From positions 1 through 64,000 of the forward strand of contig JAJPIW010000032.1 in the NCBI GenBank assembly GCA_021324575.1: 64,000 nt of DNA, given 5' to 3'. The notes under the pieces are model-generated. The model saw only the letters and a program-made list of their open reading frames with translations, was not told the DNA's origin and made no database searches. Below, piece after piece: positions 1 through 13,487 of this stretch (position 1 is its first letter; each line of letters opens with the position of its first letter). Position numbers and translations under genes: made by a program. Source of the DNA: Intrasporangiaceae bacterium. GTDB taxonomy: Bacteria; Actinomycetota; Actinomycetes; Actinomycetales; Dermatophilaceae.

Positions 1-108
1 CACCCGCCGCGTCTTCGGCGGCAGCGACGGACGACCTCGTCGAGCAGTCATTGCTCCAAACCCCATCTCTGAACAGGGGTGTTGCACTAACCGCGTGAGC
101 CCGCCTAC

Positions 109-149
109 TTCCCTCTGCACCCGAATTTCGTTGTCGGGTGCAGAGGGAA
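109..149. repeat. Perfect inverted repeat (16-bp arms TTCCCTCTGCACCCGA / TCGGGTGCAGAGGGAA, 9-nt loop); terminator-like or palindromic element
   Basis: Arms 109-124 and 134-149 are exact reverse complements. Confidence 0.85.
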
Positions 150-218
150 CTTGTCGGGTGCGCTCGCACAGGTGACCGGGCGGCCGCTCTGTTCGGTCGA
201 GAGAGCTCCCCCTCGGGG

Positions 219-265
219 TACTTCCCTCTGCACCCGAGAAGACTTCTCGGGTCCACCGGGAAGTA
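219..265. repeat. Second hairpin element sharing the 19-nt arm TACTTCCCTCTGCACCCGA with the one at 106-124
   Basis: TACTTCCC/GGGAAGTA outer arms and ACCCGAGAAG/CTTCTCGGGT inner arms; direct repeat of 106-124 at 219-237. Confidence 0.8.
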
Positions 266-377
266 GTCCGAGAACCCGATAATTGTGGGTGGGGCGAAGG
301 GCCTGAACCTGCCGTCCGTATGCCGGGTGGACCGCATCGCAGCAGACCCCTGCGGGCCGCTAGACTCCCGAGGACAG

Positions 378-417
378 ACATCCTTTAACGACCTGTCCTG
401 TGAGGCAGGGAAGGAGG
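378..417 (+). promoter_or_regulatory. Candidate PyrR-binding RNA leader with sequestered Shine-Dalgarno upstream of carB
   Basis: CCTG-[TCCTGTGAGG]-CAGG hairpin matches the PyrR loop pattern UCCNGNGAGG; lower stem TCCTT(381-385)/AAGGA(411-415) covers the AAGGAGG SD. Confidence 0.7.
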
Positions 418-425
418 TCCGGACC

Positions 426-475
426 TTGCGTCCTGACATCGCCATGCGTCCCGGCGGCCGCGGAGAGCACACCTG

Positions 476-476
<1 letters not shown>
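426..476 (+). CDS. Putative 16-aa leader peptide (TTG start), translationally coupled to carB by a TGATG overlap
   Basis: AAGGAGG at 411-417, 8 nt before TTG 426; reads [16 protein letters not shown]; stop overlaps the carB ATG at 476. Confidence 0.45.
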
Positions 477-3804
<3,328 letters not shown>

Positions 3805-3808
<4 letters not shown>

Positions 3809-4677
3809 GGGACGTCGTCCAGGTCGACGCGGAGGTCATCGCGACCCGCCGGGTCGGCGCCTACCACCACATCACCTTCGTCGCGCCCGGCGTCGCCGAG
3901 CTGGCCCGACCCGGTCAGTTCGTCGCCCTCTCGGTCGGCGGCGACTCCAGCGCCAACCTCCTGCGGCGCTGCTTCTCGATCCACAAGGTGAGTCCCTCGG
4001 GCACCTACGGCGGAACGGTCGACCTCGTCATCTCCGCCGTCGGCCCGGGTACCGAGTGGCTCAGCGGCCTCCGGGCGCACGACACCACCTCGATGGTCGG
4101 TCCGCTCGGCCGGCCCTTCCCCCTGCCCAAGGAGCCGGTCGCGACCGTGCTCGTCGGCGGAGGCTACGGGTCGGCGCCGCTCTTCTGGCTCGCCGAGGCG
4201 CTCCGGGAGCGCGGCTGCCGGGTCGACATGGTCCTGGGGGCCGCGACCGAGAGCCGGCTGTTCGGCGTCGTCGAGGCCCGTCGCGCAGCCGACGGCGTGA
4301 CCGTGACGACCGACGACGGGTCGATGGGACACCGGGGCTGGGTCTCCGACGTCCTGCCCGCGATCATCGCCGACCACGGCGTCGGGGTCGTCTACGCCTG
4401 CGGGCCGATGGGCATGCTCAAGTCGGTCACCGACGTCGCCGCGGCCGGGGGAGCCGTCGCCCAGGTCGCGGTCGAGGAGTCGATGGCCTGCGGCGTCGGC
4501 GTCTGCATGACCTGCGTCATGCCGGTCGCCGGCAACGACGGCGTCACCCGGATGGTCCGCTCCTGCGTCGAGGGTCCGGTCTTCCGGGGGGACCGGGTCC
4601 GCTGGGACGCCTTCGAGGGCGGCGTATGCCGGGTGCCCGAGGATGCGCTCGGCGCGACCGCGATGAGGGCACACTGA
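3805..4677 (+). CDS. pyrK: Dihydroorotate dehydrogenase electron-transfer subunit
   Basis: FAD/NAD-binding and C-terminal Cys cluster ([13 protein letters not shown]...C); ATGA overlap with carB. Confidence 0.9.
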
Positions 4678-5657
4678 TGGCGACCGACACGATCGGCGGG
4701 TTCGACGCCTCGACCGAGCTGGGCGGCATACGCCTCCCGAACCCGGTCATGACGGCCTCCGGCTGCGCCGCGAACGGCAAGGAGCTGCAGCGGTTCTTCG
4801 ACGTCGCCCAGCTCGGAGCATTCGTCACCAAGACGGTCATGCTCGAGCCGCGCTCCGGGCGGGGCACGCCCCGGATGGCCGAGACCCCGAGCGGCATGCT
4901 CAACTCGATCGGCCTGCAGGGCCCGGGGATTCGCGCGTTCTGCGAGCAGGACCTGACCTGGCTCAAGGCTCGGGGAGCGCGCGTCCTCGTGTCCATCGCC
5001 GGAGGGACGGCGGGGGAGTTCGCCGACGTGGCGGCCCACCTGCGGGCCAGCGACGCGTGGGATGCGGTGGTGGGCGTGGAGGTCAACATCTCCTGCCCCA
5101 ACGTCGCCAACCGCGGCCAGGTCTTCGCCTGCGACCCGACCACGTCGGCCAAGGTGATGACCCTCGTCCGCGAGCAGCTGCCCCGTGACACCCCGATCAT
5201 CGCCAAGCTGAGCCCCGACGTCACCGACATCGTGTCGATCGCGGCCGCCGTCCTCGGCGCCGGCGCCACCGGCCTGACGATGATCAACACCCTGCTCGGT
5301 GTGGTCATCGACACCGACCTGCTCCGGCCGCAGCTCGGCGGGCTCACCGGGGGCCTGTCCGGCCCCGCCGTCCGCGCGGTCGCCGTGCGGGCCGTCTGGC
5401 AGGTCCGTGCCGCCATGCTGGCCGGGCAGATCCCCACCGCTCCGATCATCGGGGTCGGCGGCATCGCCACCGGCCGCGACGCCCTCGAGCTGGTGGCCGC
5501 CGGGGCGAGCGCCGTCCAGGTCGGCACCGTGACCTTCCACGACCCGAGCGCTCCCCTGCGGGTGCGTGACGAGCTCACCGCCCTGGTCCGCGCCAAGGGG
5601 TTCAGCCAGTTCACCGATGTCATCGGCATCGCCCACGAAAGGATCGCCCGCCCATGA
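4677..5657 (+). CDS. pyrD: Dihydroorotate dehydrogenase (class 1B)
   Basis: [30 protein letters not shown]...NISCPN...; overlaps the pyrK stop. Confidence 0.95.
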   Translation: MATDTIGGFDASTELGGIRLPNPVMTASGCAANGKELQRFFDVAQLGAFVTKTVMLEPRSGRGTPRMAETPSGMLNSIGLQGPGIRAFCEQDLTWLKARGARVLVSIAGGTAGEFADVAAHLRASDAWDAVVGVEVNISCPNVANRGQVFACDPTTSAKVMTLVREQLPRDTPIIAKLSPDVTDIVSIAAAVLGAGATGLTMINTLLGVVIDTDLLRPQLGGLTGGLSGPAVRAVAVRAVWQVRAAMLAGQIPTAPIIGVGGIATGRDALELVAAGASAVQVGTVTFHDPSAPLRVRDELTALVRAKGFSQFTDVIGIAHERIARP

Positions 5658-6529
5658 CGACCACCGAGCCGTTCGGGGTACGCCTCCAGGCCGCCACCGC
5701 GGCATACGGACCGCTCTGCGTCGGGATCGACCCGCACCGGTCGATCGTGGAGGAGTGGGGGCTGACCTACGACGTCGCCGGGCTCGAGCGGTTCGCCATG
5801 ACCTGCGTCGAGGCGTTCGCCGGCCAGGTGGCGATCGTCAAGCCGCAGTCGGCCTTCTTCGAGGTCTTCGGGTCGCGCGGGATCGCCGTCCTGGAGCGGA
5901 CGATCGCCGGCTTCGCGGGGTCGGGGACCCTCACCCTGCTCGACGCCAAGCGCGGCGACATCGGCAGCACGATGGATGCGTATGCCGAGGCCCTCCTGGG
6001 CAAGGACGCCGTCGCTCCGGCCGACGCAGTGACGGTGAGCCCGTTCCTCGGCTACGGCTCGCTCCGGCCGGCTATCGACCTGGCCGCCCGGACCGGTCGC
6101 GGGGTGTTCGTGCTGGCCCTGACCTCCAACCCGGAGGGACCGTCGGTCCAGCACGCCGTGCATGACGACCGCACCGTCGCGCGCGCCATCGTCGAGGCGG
6201 TGACGGCCGACAACGCCGACGCGACGGCCGCGGGTCACCTGGGCCATGTCGGCATGGTTGTCGGCGCCACTGTCGGCTCGGCCGTGCAGGACCTCGGTCT
6301 GGACCTGGCCGCTGCCAACGCCCCGCTGCTCGCTCCGGGGTTCGGTGCTCAGGGCGGAACCGCCGACGACCTTCGGCGGGTCTTCGCCGACGCCTGGCCG
6401 CACGTGTTGGCGAGCAGCAGCCGAGGGGTCCTCGCAGCCGGTCCGGACGTGCTGGCACTCCGGGCAGCGGTGGCGCGCGCAACAGAGTCGCTGTGGCCCC
6501 GGTCCGATCCGGGGCAGCGGTCGGACTAG
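5654..6529 (+). CDS. pyrF: Orotidine 5'-phosphate decarboxylase
   Basis: CVGIDPH, LLDAKRGDIGST motifs; operon position. Confidence 0.95.
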   Translation: MTTTEPFGVRLQAATAAYGPLCVGIDPHRSIVEEWGLTYDVAGLERFAMTCVEAFAGQVAIVKPQSAFFEVFGSRGIAVLERTIAGFAGSGTLTLLDAKRGDIGSTMDAYAEALLGKDAVAPADAVTVSPFLGYGSLRPAIDLAARTGRGVFVLALTSNPEGPSVQHAVHDDRTVARAIVEAVTADNADATAAGHLGHVGMVVGATVGSAVQDLGLDLAAANAPLLAPGFGAQGGTADDLRRVFADAWPHVLASSSRGVLAAGPDVLALRAAVARATESLWPRSDPGQRSD

Positions 6530-6614
6530 GTTGGGCCCTCGGGGCGCGGCCCGGCAGCGGACCCCGCCAGTGGCATGATGCCCCGATTGGACCGAGTACC
6601 AGAGGAGTCAAGAA

Positions 6615-6935
6615 GTGGCCCTTCCCGAACTCACGCCCGAGCAGCGCTCCGCCGCCCTCGAGCGTGCCGCCGTGGCCCGTCGTGAGCGGGCGACCGTCAA
6701 GAACCGTCTGAAGCACTCCAGCGGCTCGATCGCCCAGGTGATCAGGGACGGCAAGGACAACGAGGCGATCGGCAAGATGCGTGTCACCGCCCTGCTGGAG
6801 TCGATGCCGGGTGTCGGGCGGGCGCGGGCGCGGCAGATCATGGACGAGGTCGGCATCGCCCACAGCCGCCGGGTGCGCGGTCTTGGCGCCAACCAGATCT
6901 CGGCCCTGCTGGCCCGCTTCGGGGCGACCGACTGA
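6615..6935 (+). CDS. mihF: Integration host factor, actinobacterial type
   Basis: MALPELTPEQRSAALERAAVARRERATVKNRLK...SMPGVGRARARQIMDEVGIA. Confidence 0.95.
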   Translation: MALPELTPEQRSAALERAAVARRERATVKNRLKHSSGSIAQVIRDGKDNEAIGKMRVTALLESMPGVGRARARQIMDEVGIAHSRRVRGLGANQISALLARFGATD

Positions 6936-6995
6936 CCGGCCGGCCCGCGCCGGCGACTACGCTCCCGGGGATGCAACCGGTCACCCGAGCCCACC

Positions 6996-7556
6996 GTGCC
7001 TGACGCGCACCGTGCCGTCGTCCTCGCCGGACCGACGGCCGTCGGCAAGGGGACCCTCGCCGCGCACATCCGCGAGCACCAGCCCGACGTGTGGGTGTCG
7101 GTCTCGATGACGACGCGGGCCCCTCGCCCCGGCGAGGTCGACGGCGTCCACTACCACTTCGTGAGCCCCGCGCAGTTCGACGACCTCGTCGCTCGCGGCG
7201 AGCTGCTCGAATGGGCGGTCGTGCACGGCCGCAACCGCTACGGGACGCCTCGCCAGCCGGTGCTGGACGCGTTGGCGGCCGGTCGGATGGCCCTGCTCGA
7301 GATCGACCTGCAGGGCGCGCGACAGGTTCGACGGACGATGCCCGAGGCGCTGTTCGTCTTCCTCGCCCCGCCGAGCTGGGAGGAGCTGGTCCACCGGCTC
7401 GTCGGCCGGGGCACCGAGGACGCGGCCGAGCGGGAGCGGCGCCTGGCCACCGCCAAGGTCGAGCTGGCCGCCCAGCGGGAGTTCGACGTCACCATCGTCA
7501 ACGACGACGTTCGGCGGGCCGCCGACGAACTCGTACACTTGATGCGAACCCACTGA
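6996..7556 (+). CDS. gmk: Guanylate kinase
   Basis: [13 protein letters not shown]-loop, [21 protein letters not shown]. Confidence 0.95.
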   Translation: MPDAHRAVVLAGPTAVGKGTLAAHIREHQPDVWVSVSMTTRAPRPGEVDGVHYHFVSPAQFDDLVARGELLEWAVVHGRNRYGTPRQPVLDALAAGRMALLEIDLQGARQVRRTMPEALFVFLAPPSWEELVHRLVGRGTEDAAERERRLATAKVELAAQREFDVTIVNDDVRRAADELVHLMRTH

Positions 7557-7577
7557 ACAAGACAAAGGAACACAGCT

Positions 7578-7841
7578 GTGTCCGGAACCAAGGCTGAGCC
7601 CATCGGCATCACCAACCCGCCGATCGACGACCTGCTGACCAAGGCCGACTCCAAGTACGCGCTCGTCCTCTACAGCGCCAAGCGGGCCCGGCAGATCAAC
7701 GCCTACTACAGCCAGCTCCAGGAGGGCCTGCTGGAGTTCGTCGGCCCGCTCGTCGACGCCCAGGTGCACGAGAAGCCGATGTCCATCGCGCTGCGTGAGA
7801 TCGACCGCGGCCTGCTGACCAGCACCCCCACCGAGGGCTGA
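7578..7841 (+). CDS. rpoZ: DNA-directed RNA polymerase omega subunit
   Basis: [32 protein letters not shown]; between gmk and coaBC. Confidence 0.95.
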   Translation: MSGTKAEPIGITNPPIDDLLTKADSKYALVLYSAKRARQINAYYSQLQEGLLEFVGPLVDAQVHEKPMSIALREIDRGLLTSTPTEG

Positions 7842-7852
7842 GCACACCCCAC

Positions 7853-9118
7853 GTGAAGGTCGTCCTCGGCGTCGCGGGCGGGATCGCGGCATACAAGGCT
7901 GCCTCCCTGCTGCGGCTGTTCACCGAGGGCGGCCACGACGTGACGGTCGTCCCGACCGCGGCCGCCCTGCACTTCGTCGGGGCACCGACCTGGTCGGCAC
8001 TGTCCGGCAAGCCGGTCGCCACCGAGGTGTGGAGCGACGTCCACGAGGTCAAGCACGTCCGGCTCGGCCAGGAGGCCGACCTCGTCGTCGTCGCCCCCGC
8101 GACCGCCGACCTCATCGCGCGGGCCGCGCACGGCCTCGCCGACGACCTGCTCACCAACGTCCTGCTCACGGCCTCCTGTCCGGTCGTCCTCGCCCCGGCG
8201 ATGCACACCGAGATGTGGGAGCACGCAGCCACCCAGGCCAACATCGCCCTGCTCTCCGAGCGGGGCGTTCACATCGTCCCGCCCGCCTCGGGACGGCTCA
8301 CCGGCAAGGACTCCGGTCCGGGTCGCCTGCCCGAGCCCGAGGACCTGTATGCCGTGTGCCTGCGCGAGCTGGCCCGCGCCGGCTCCCGCGCGGCGGCCTC
8401 GGGCGTCTCGGCCGCACCGGCAACGGGGGTTCGCGGCCCGCTGGCCGGGCGACGAGTGGTCATCACCGCCGGTGGCACCCGGGAGCCGCTCGACCCGGTC
8501 CGCTACCTCGGCAACAACTCCTCGGGCAAGCAGGGCTACGCCCTGGCCCGGGTCGCAGCGTCCCGCGGTGCGGTGGTCACCCTCGTGGCCGCCCACACCG
8601 CCCTGGCGGACCCCGCCGGTGTCCAGGTCCAACGGGTCGGGACCGCGCTGGAGCTGAAGGCCGCTGTCGAGGCGCTGGTCCCCGAGGCCGACGTCGTCGT
8701 GATGGCGGCGGCCGTCGCGGACTTCCGGCCCGCGGCATACGCCGACCACAAGATCAAGAAGACCCACGACCCGGCCGACCCCGACGCGGCTCCGACGATC
8801 GACCTCGTCCGCAACCCCGACATCCTCGCCGGCATCGTGGCGGTGCGGGGGAGCACGGTGAGCCCGGTCGTCGTCGGCTTCGCGGCCGAGACCGGCGACG
8901 GCGAGCACGCGGTGCTCGACCTGGGTCGGGAGAAGCTGGCCCGCAAGGGCTGCGACCTGCTCGTCGTCAACGAGGTCGGCGCCGACAGGACGTTCGGCAA
9001 GGACGACAACCTCGTCCACATCCTGCGGCAGGGCAGTGACGACGTGACCGAGGTCGGGCCCGCCAGCAAGGACGACGTGGCGGCGGCCGTCTGGGACGCC
9101 GTCCAGTCCCTTCTGTAG
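7853..9118 (+). CDS. coaBC: Bifunctional phosphopantothenoylcysteine decarboxylase/phosphopantothenate-cysteine ligase
   Basis: VVLGVAGGIAAYKA; ITAGGTREPLDPVRYLGNNSSGKQG. Confidence 0.96.
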   Translation: MKVVLGVAGGIAAYKAASLLRLFTEGGHDVTVVPTAAALHFVGAPTWSALSGKPVATEVWSDVHEVKHVRLGQEADLVVVAPATADLIARAAHGLADDLLTNVLLTASCPVVLAPAMHTEMWEHAATQANIALLSERGVHIVPPASGRLTGKDSGPGRLPEPEDLYAVCLRELARAGSRAAASGVSAAPATGVRGPLAGRRVVITAGGTREPLDPVRYLGNNSSGKQGYALARVAASRGAVVTLVAAHTALADPAGVQVQRVGTALELKAAVEALVPEADVVVMAAAVADFRPAAYADHKIKKTHDPADPDAAPTIDLVRNPDILAGIVAVRGSTVSPVVVGFAAETGDGEHAVLDLGREKLARKGCDLLVVNEVGADRTFGKDDNLVHILRQGSDDVTEVGPASKDDVAAAVWDAVQSLL

Positions 9119-9226
9119 CCGGCACCGACGGCTCCGCGACGGGGGTCACCGGCAGGTCCTGGCGGCCGGTGCAGCTAGACTCCATGCCGTTTGCATCCCG
9201 TTGTCGCATCTGTCAAGGAGTTCCGC

Positions 9227-10450
9227 GTGTCCGGACGCCTGTTCACCTCCGAGTCGGTCACCGAGGGTCACCCCGACAAGATCTGTGACCAGATCTCGGA
9301 CTCGATCCTCGACGCGATCCTCGAGGACGACCCCCATGCGCGGGTCGCTGTCGAGACGATGGTGACCACTGGCCTGGTCCACGTCGCCGGTGAGGTGACG
9401 ACGACGGCATACGTGGAGATTCCCCGGATCATCCGCGAGCTGGTCGCCGGTCACATCGGCTACGACGACTCGGCCAAGGGCTTCGACGGCCGGTCCTGTG
9501 GCGTCGAGGTCTCGATCGGCGCCCAGAGCCCCGACATCGCCCAGGGCGTCGACACCGCATACGAGAGCCGCACCGGCACCATCGACCCGCTGGACAAGCA
9601 GGGCGCCGGCGACCAGGGCCTGATGTTCGGCTACGCCTGCGAGGACACCGCTGAGCTGATGCCGCTGCCGATCTTCCTGGCGCACCGGCTGGCCGAGAAG
9701 CTCACCGAGGTCCGCAAGAACGGCGACGTCGCCTACCTGCGTCCCGACGGCAAGACCCAGGTCACCATCGAGTACGACGGGGACAAGGCCGTCCGGCTCG
9801 ACACCGTCGTCCTGTCCACCCAGCACGCCGACGGGATCTCGCTGGACGGCCTGCTCACCCCGGACATCGAGGAGCACGTCATCAAGCCGGTGCTCGCCGA
9901 GCTGGCCGACAGCGGCACCGTGCTCGACACGGCCGGCTACCGCACGCTGGTCAACCCGACCGGCAAGTTCGTCATCGGCGGCCCGATGGGCGACGCCGGC
10001 CTCACCGGCCGCAAGATCATCGTCGACACCTACGGCGGGATGGCCCGTCACGGTGGTGGCGCCTTCTCCGGCAAGGACCCGTCCAAGGTCGACCGCAGCG
10101 CCGCGTATGCCATGCGCTGGGTGGCCAAGAACGTCGTCGCTGCCGGGCTGGCCGCCCGCTGTGAGGTCCAGGTCGCCTACGCGATCGGCAAGGCGCAGCC
10201 GGTCGGTCTCTACGTCGAGACCTTCGGCACCGAGAAGGCCCCGATCGACAAGATCCAGGCCGCCATCAGCTCGGTCTTCGACCTGCGGCCCGCGGCGATC
10301 GTCCACGACCTGGACCTGCTGCGCCCGATCTACCGGCCGACGGCCGCCTACGGCCACTTCGGCCGGACCAAGGCCGACGGCGTGGAGAACCCGTTCACCT
10401 GGGAGCGCACCGACCGCGTCGAGGCCCTCCAGAAGGCCGTCCACGGCTGA
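9227..10450 (+). CDS. metK: S-adenosylmethionine synthase
   Basis: GTG start after [28 protein letters not shown]. Confidence 0.97.
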   Translation: MSGRLFTSESVTEGHPDKICDQISDSILDAILEDDPHARVAVETMVTTGLVHVAGEVTTTAYVEIPRIIRELVAGHIGYDDSAKGFDGRSCGVEVSIGAQSPDIAQGVDTAYESRTGTIDPLDKQGAGDQGLMFGYACEDTAELMPLPIFLAHRLAEKLTEVRKNGDVAYLRPDGKTQVTIEYDGDKAVRLDTVVLSTQHADGISLDGLLTPDIEEHVIKPVLAELADSGTVLDTAGYRTLVNPTGKFVIGGPMGDAGLTGRKIIVDTYGGMARHGGGAFSGKDPSKVDRSAAYAMRWVAKNVVAAGLAARCEVQVAYAIGKAQPVGLYVETFGTEKAPIDKIQAAISSVFDLRPAAIVHDLDLLRPIYRPTAAYGHFGRTKADGVENPFTWERTDRVEALQKAVHG

Positions 10451-10519
10451 CCCGCGCCGCCTTCGGACCGGCCCAGGGATCTCCCGGGCCTGTCCGGGTC
10501 GGCCGATAGGTTCGCCAGC

Positions 10520-12724
10520 ATGACCGATGTCGACAGGGGTGAGCAGCTCGAGCTGCTCACCCCTGTCGTGTCCGCCCGTTCGGCCGCCCGCGACGGAGCC
10601 GCAGCAGCCAAGCGCAAGGCGGCGGCGCCACTGGCGGCGGTCGACCCGGTCGCCTCGGTCTGGGTCGACACCGGGCTGGCCCACCTCGACCGGCCGTTCG
10701 ACTACGCGGTGCCCGCGTCGATGACAGCCGATGCCGTGCCCGGCGCCCGGGTCAAGGTCCGGTTCGCCGGTCAGGACCTGGACGGGTTCGTCGTGTCCCG
10801 GTCCGCCGTGGCCGCTCACGACGGTCGGCTCACGCCGATCCGCAAGGTCGTCTCACCCGAGCCGGTGCTCACCCCGCATCTGCTCGCGGTCGCGCAGGCC
10901 CTCGCCGCCGACAAGGCCGGGACGGTCGGGGACGTCCTGCGGCTCGCGATCCCGCCGCGTCATGCGGCCGCCGAGAAGGCACTCCCCGTCGAGCCGCCCG
11001 CGTCCCCCGGCGGAGGGTCGGAGGTCTCCGCCCACCTGTCCGGGTCCTCACCCTGGCTCCCGTATGCCGCGGCGCGCGCCTTCCTGGGCCACCTCGCCTC
11101 CGGGGGCGCGCCCGGGGCGTCCTGGCTGGCCCTGCCCGGCGTCGTCGACCCGCTGTCGGACTGGCCGGCCGCCCTCGCGGACGCCGCCGTCACTGCCGCT
11201 GCCGCGGGCCGAGGGGTGGTGGTCGTCCTCCCGGACCATCGTGACGTGACCCGGGTCGAGGCGGCGCTCAAGGCGCTCCCGGGCTGCCCGGCATACGTCC
11301 GGCTCACCGCTGACCAAGGACCTCAGGCGCGGTGGACCGCGTGGCTGAAGGCCCTGCGCGGGCACGTCCGGATCGTCGTGGGGACGCGGGCCGCGGCCTT
11401 CGCGCCGGTGCGCGACCTCGGGCTGGTCGCGTGGTGGGACGACGGCGACGACCTGCTCGAGGAGCCGCGGGCGCCCTATCCGCACGTGCGTGACGTCCTC
11501 ACGACCCGGGCGCGCGAGGCGGGCGCCGCTGTGCTCTCGGCCGGGTTCAGTCGCACGGTCGCGGTCGAGGCGCTCGTCGAGTCCGGTGCGCTGGCCCGTC
11601 TCGAGGCGCCGCGCGAAGCCGTGCGCCGGGCCGCGCCGCTCGTCCGGGTTGCCGGCACCGAGGCCGACCTCGCCCGCGACCCGGCCGCGGCCAGTGCGCA
11701 CCTGCCATCGGTGGCCTGGGAGGCCGCCCGGGCGGCCCTGGCCGTCGGGCCGGTCCTCGTCCAGGTTCCGCGGCGCGGCTACCTCCCCTCGATGTCCTGC
11801 CTCACCTGTCGCCGGCCGGCTCGGTGTGCCGTCTGCGCCGGTCCGGTCGGGCTGACGTCCGGCTCCTCGGTGCCGCAGTGTCGGTGGTGCGCCCGCCCGG
11901 TCGTCGAGTTCACCTGCCCGCACTGCGGTGGCCACGGCCTGCGGGCCGCGGTGACGGGCGCGCGACGGACGGCCGAAGAGCTGGGCCGGGCGTTCCGCGG
12001 AGTCCCGGTCCACACCAGCGGCTCGGGTCAGGTGCTGGCCTCGGTGGCCGCCGCACCATCGCTCGTCATCGCCACACCGGGGGCCGAGCCGGTCGCCGAC
12101 GGAGGGTATGCCGCGTGCCTCCTCCTCGATGCCTGGGCCAGCCTGGACCGACCGACCCTCGACGCAGGGGAGGAGGCGCTGCGTCGGTGGCTGGCCGCGG
12201 CCGCCCTGGTCCGTCCTCGTGGCGGGTCGCCGAGGTCGCCGGAGGGTCGGGTCGTCCTCGTGGGGGCGCCCACCCACACGCCCGTTCCTGCGGTCGAGGC
12301 GCTCGTGCGCTGGGACCCGGGCTGGTTCGCCGGGCGCGAGCTGGCCGACCGTTCGGCGCTGGGGCTGCCCCCGCGTCGACGAGCGGCCGTCGTGCAGGGC
12401 GAGCGTTCGGTCGTCGCCGGGTTCCTCGAGGGGCTGGACCTGCCGGGCGAGGTCGTCGTCCTCGGACCGACGCCGGTGGGGGAACCTGCTGGTCAGGCCG
12501 CAGGACGGCCGACCCCGCCGCAGGCCCGGGCGACCCTCCTCGCCCCGCGTGCCGCGTCGCCGGACCCAGGTTCACCCGCCGGCGCTCCAAGCGCTGGTCC
12601 ACACGCCGGCGCTGCGGGCGGCGACGCCCTGGCGGCCGCCCTCCGCCGGGGGAGAGCCGCCCGCAGCGCCCGCAAGGAGGGCGGCGGTCTCACCGTCCGC
12701 CTCGACCCGCGCGACCTCGGCTGA
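10520..12724 (+). CDS. priA: Primosomal protein N' (probable PriA)
   Basis: Zn-binding CLTCRRPARCAVC...CRWC...CPHCGGHGLR; actinobacterial position before def/fmt. Confidence 0.85.
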   Translation: MTDVDRGEQLELLTPVVSARSAARDGAAAAKRKAAAPLAAVDPVASVWVDTGLAHLDRPFDYAVPASMTADAVPGARVKVRFAGQDLDGFVVSRSAVAAHDGRLTPIRKVVSPEPVLTPHLLAVAQALAADKAGTVGDVLRLAIPPRHAAAEKALPVEPPASPGGGSEVSAHLSGSSPWLPYAAARAFLGHLASGGAPGASWLALPGVVDPLSDWPAALADAAVTAAAAGRGVVVVLPDHRDVTRVEAALKALPGCPAYVRLTADQGPQARWTAWLKALRGHVRIVVGTRAAAFAPVRDLGLVAWWDDGDDLLEEPRAPYPHVRDVLTTRAREAGAAVLSAGFSRTVAVEALVESGALARLEAPREAVRRAAPLVRVAGTEADLARDPAAASAHLPSVAWEAARAALAVGPVLVQVPRRGYLPSMSCLTCRRPARCAVCAGPVGLTSGSSVPQCRWCARPVVEFTCPHCGGHGLRAAVTGARRTAEELGRAFRGVPVHTSGSGQVLASVAAAPSLVIATPGAEPVADGGYAACLLLDAWASLDRPTLDAGEEALRRWLAAAALVRPRGGSPRSPEGRVVLVGAPTHTPVPAVEALVRWDPGWFAGRELADRSALGLPPRRRAAVVQGERSVVAGFLEGLDLPGEVVVLGPTPVGEPAGQAAGRPTPPQARATLLAPRAASPDPGSPAGAPSAGPHAGAAGGDALAAALRRGRAARSARKEGGGLTVRLDPRDLG

Positions 12725-12785
12725 GCGCCCCCTCCCGGTGTCCGCCGGACCGCAACCGGGAGGCTTTCTGCGCCGGGGCGCGCAA

Positions 12786-12825
12786 GCCGACCACCGGCGC
12801 GGAGGTCTCTGCGCCGGTGGTCGGC
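12786..12825. repeat. Perfect 15-bp inverted repeat (GCCGACCACCGGCGC / GCGCCGGTGGTCGGC, 10-nt loop) between priA and def
   Basis: Arms 12786-12800 and 12811-12825 are exact reverse complements; flanked by GCGCCGGGGCGC on both sides. Confidence 0.85.
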
Positions 12826-12935
12826 CGTTGCGCCGGGGCGCAGAAGAGCGAGCACCCGCGGGGTGTCAGGCGTGGCTGCCGCGAGGCCCGAGGGTGCTGG
12901 GTAGGCGCGGCCCCGGTCGACCTAGACTGACCGCC

Positions 12936-13481
12936 GTGTCGATCCAGAACATCCGTCTCTTCGGCGACCCAGTCCTGCGGACGCCCGCGGACGAGGTCGT
13001 CACCTTCGACAAGGAGCTGCGCACCCTCGTCAAGGACCTCACCGACACCATGCTCGACGCCCCGGGCGCCGGCCTGGCCGCCCCGCAGATCGGGGTCGGC
13101 CTGCGCGTCTTCACCTACAACGTGGACGGGATCGTCGGCCACCTGATCAACCCCGACCTGACGCTCTCGGAGGAGGAGCAGTTCGGGCCCGAGGGGTGCC
13201 TCTCCTTCCCAGGGATGAAGTTCGACTGCCGCCGGGCCCTGTCCGTCGTGGCACGCGGAGTCAACCAGTGGGGCGAGCCGGTGTTCCTCGAGGGCTCCGA
13301 GCTGCTCGCCCGAGCCGTGCAGCACGAGACCGACCACCTCGACGGGATCCTGTTCATCGACCGGCTCGACGCGGTGGCTCGCAAGGAGGCGATGCGGATG
13401 ATCCGGGAGGCGCGAACCATCGGCCAGGCCGCCCCGACGGTCAGGGTGAGCCCGCACGCGACCTTCGGCCGTGGGCTGTAG
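12936..13481 (+). CDS. def: Peptide deformylase
   Basis: GAGLAAPQIGV, EGCLSFPG, HETDHLDGILF motifs. Confidence 0.96.
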   Translation: MSIQNIRLFGDPVLRTPADEVVTFDKELRTLVKDLTDTMLDAPGAGLAAPQIGVGLRVFTYNVDGIVGHLINPDLTLSEEEQFGPEGCLSFPGMKFDCRRALSVVARGVNQWGEPVFLEGSELLARAVQHETDHLDGILFIDRLDAVARKEAMRMIREARTIGQAAPTVRVSPHATFGRGL

Positions 13482-13487
13482 GTCCCG

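Noticed and set aside
3-97. End of an upstream coding sequence (..DDLVEQSLLQTPSLNRGVALTA*)
   Set aside because: Open frame but too short and compositionally ambiguous to support as a feature.
9120-9226. SAM riboswitch upstream of metK
   Set aside because: Spacer is short and I see no conserved SAM-I/II/IV core; only a TAGACT -10-like box and a normal RBS.
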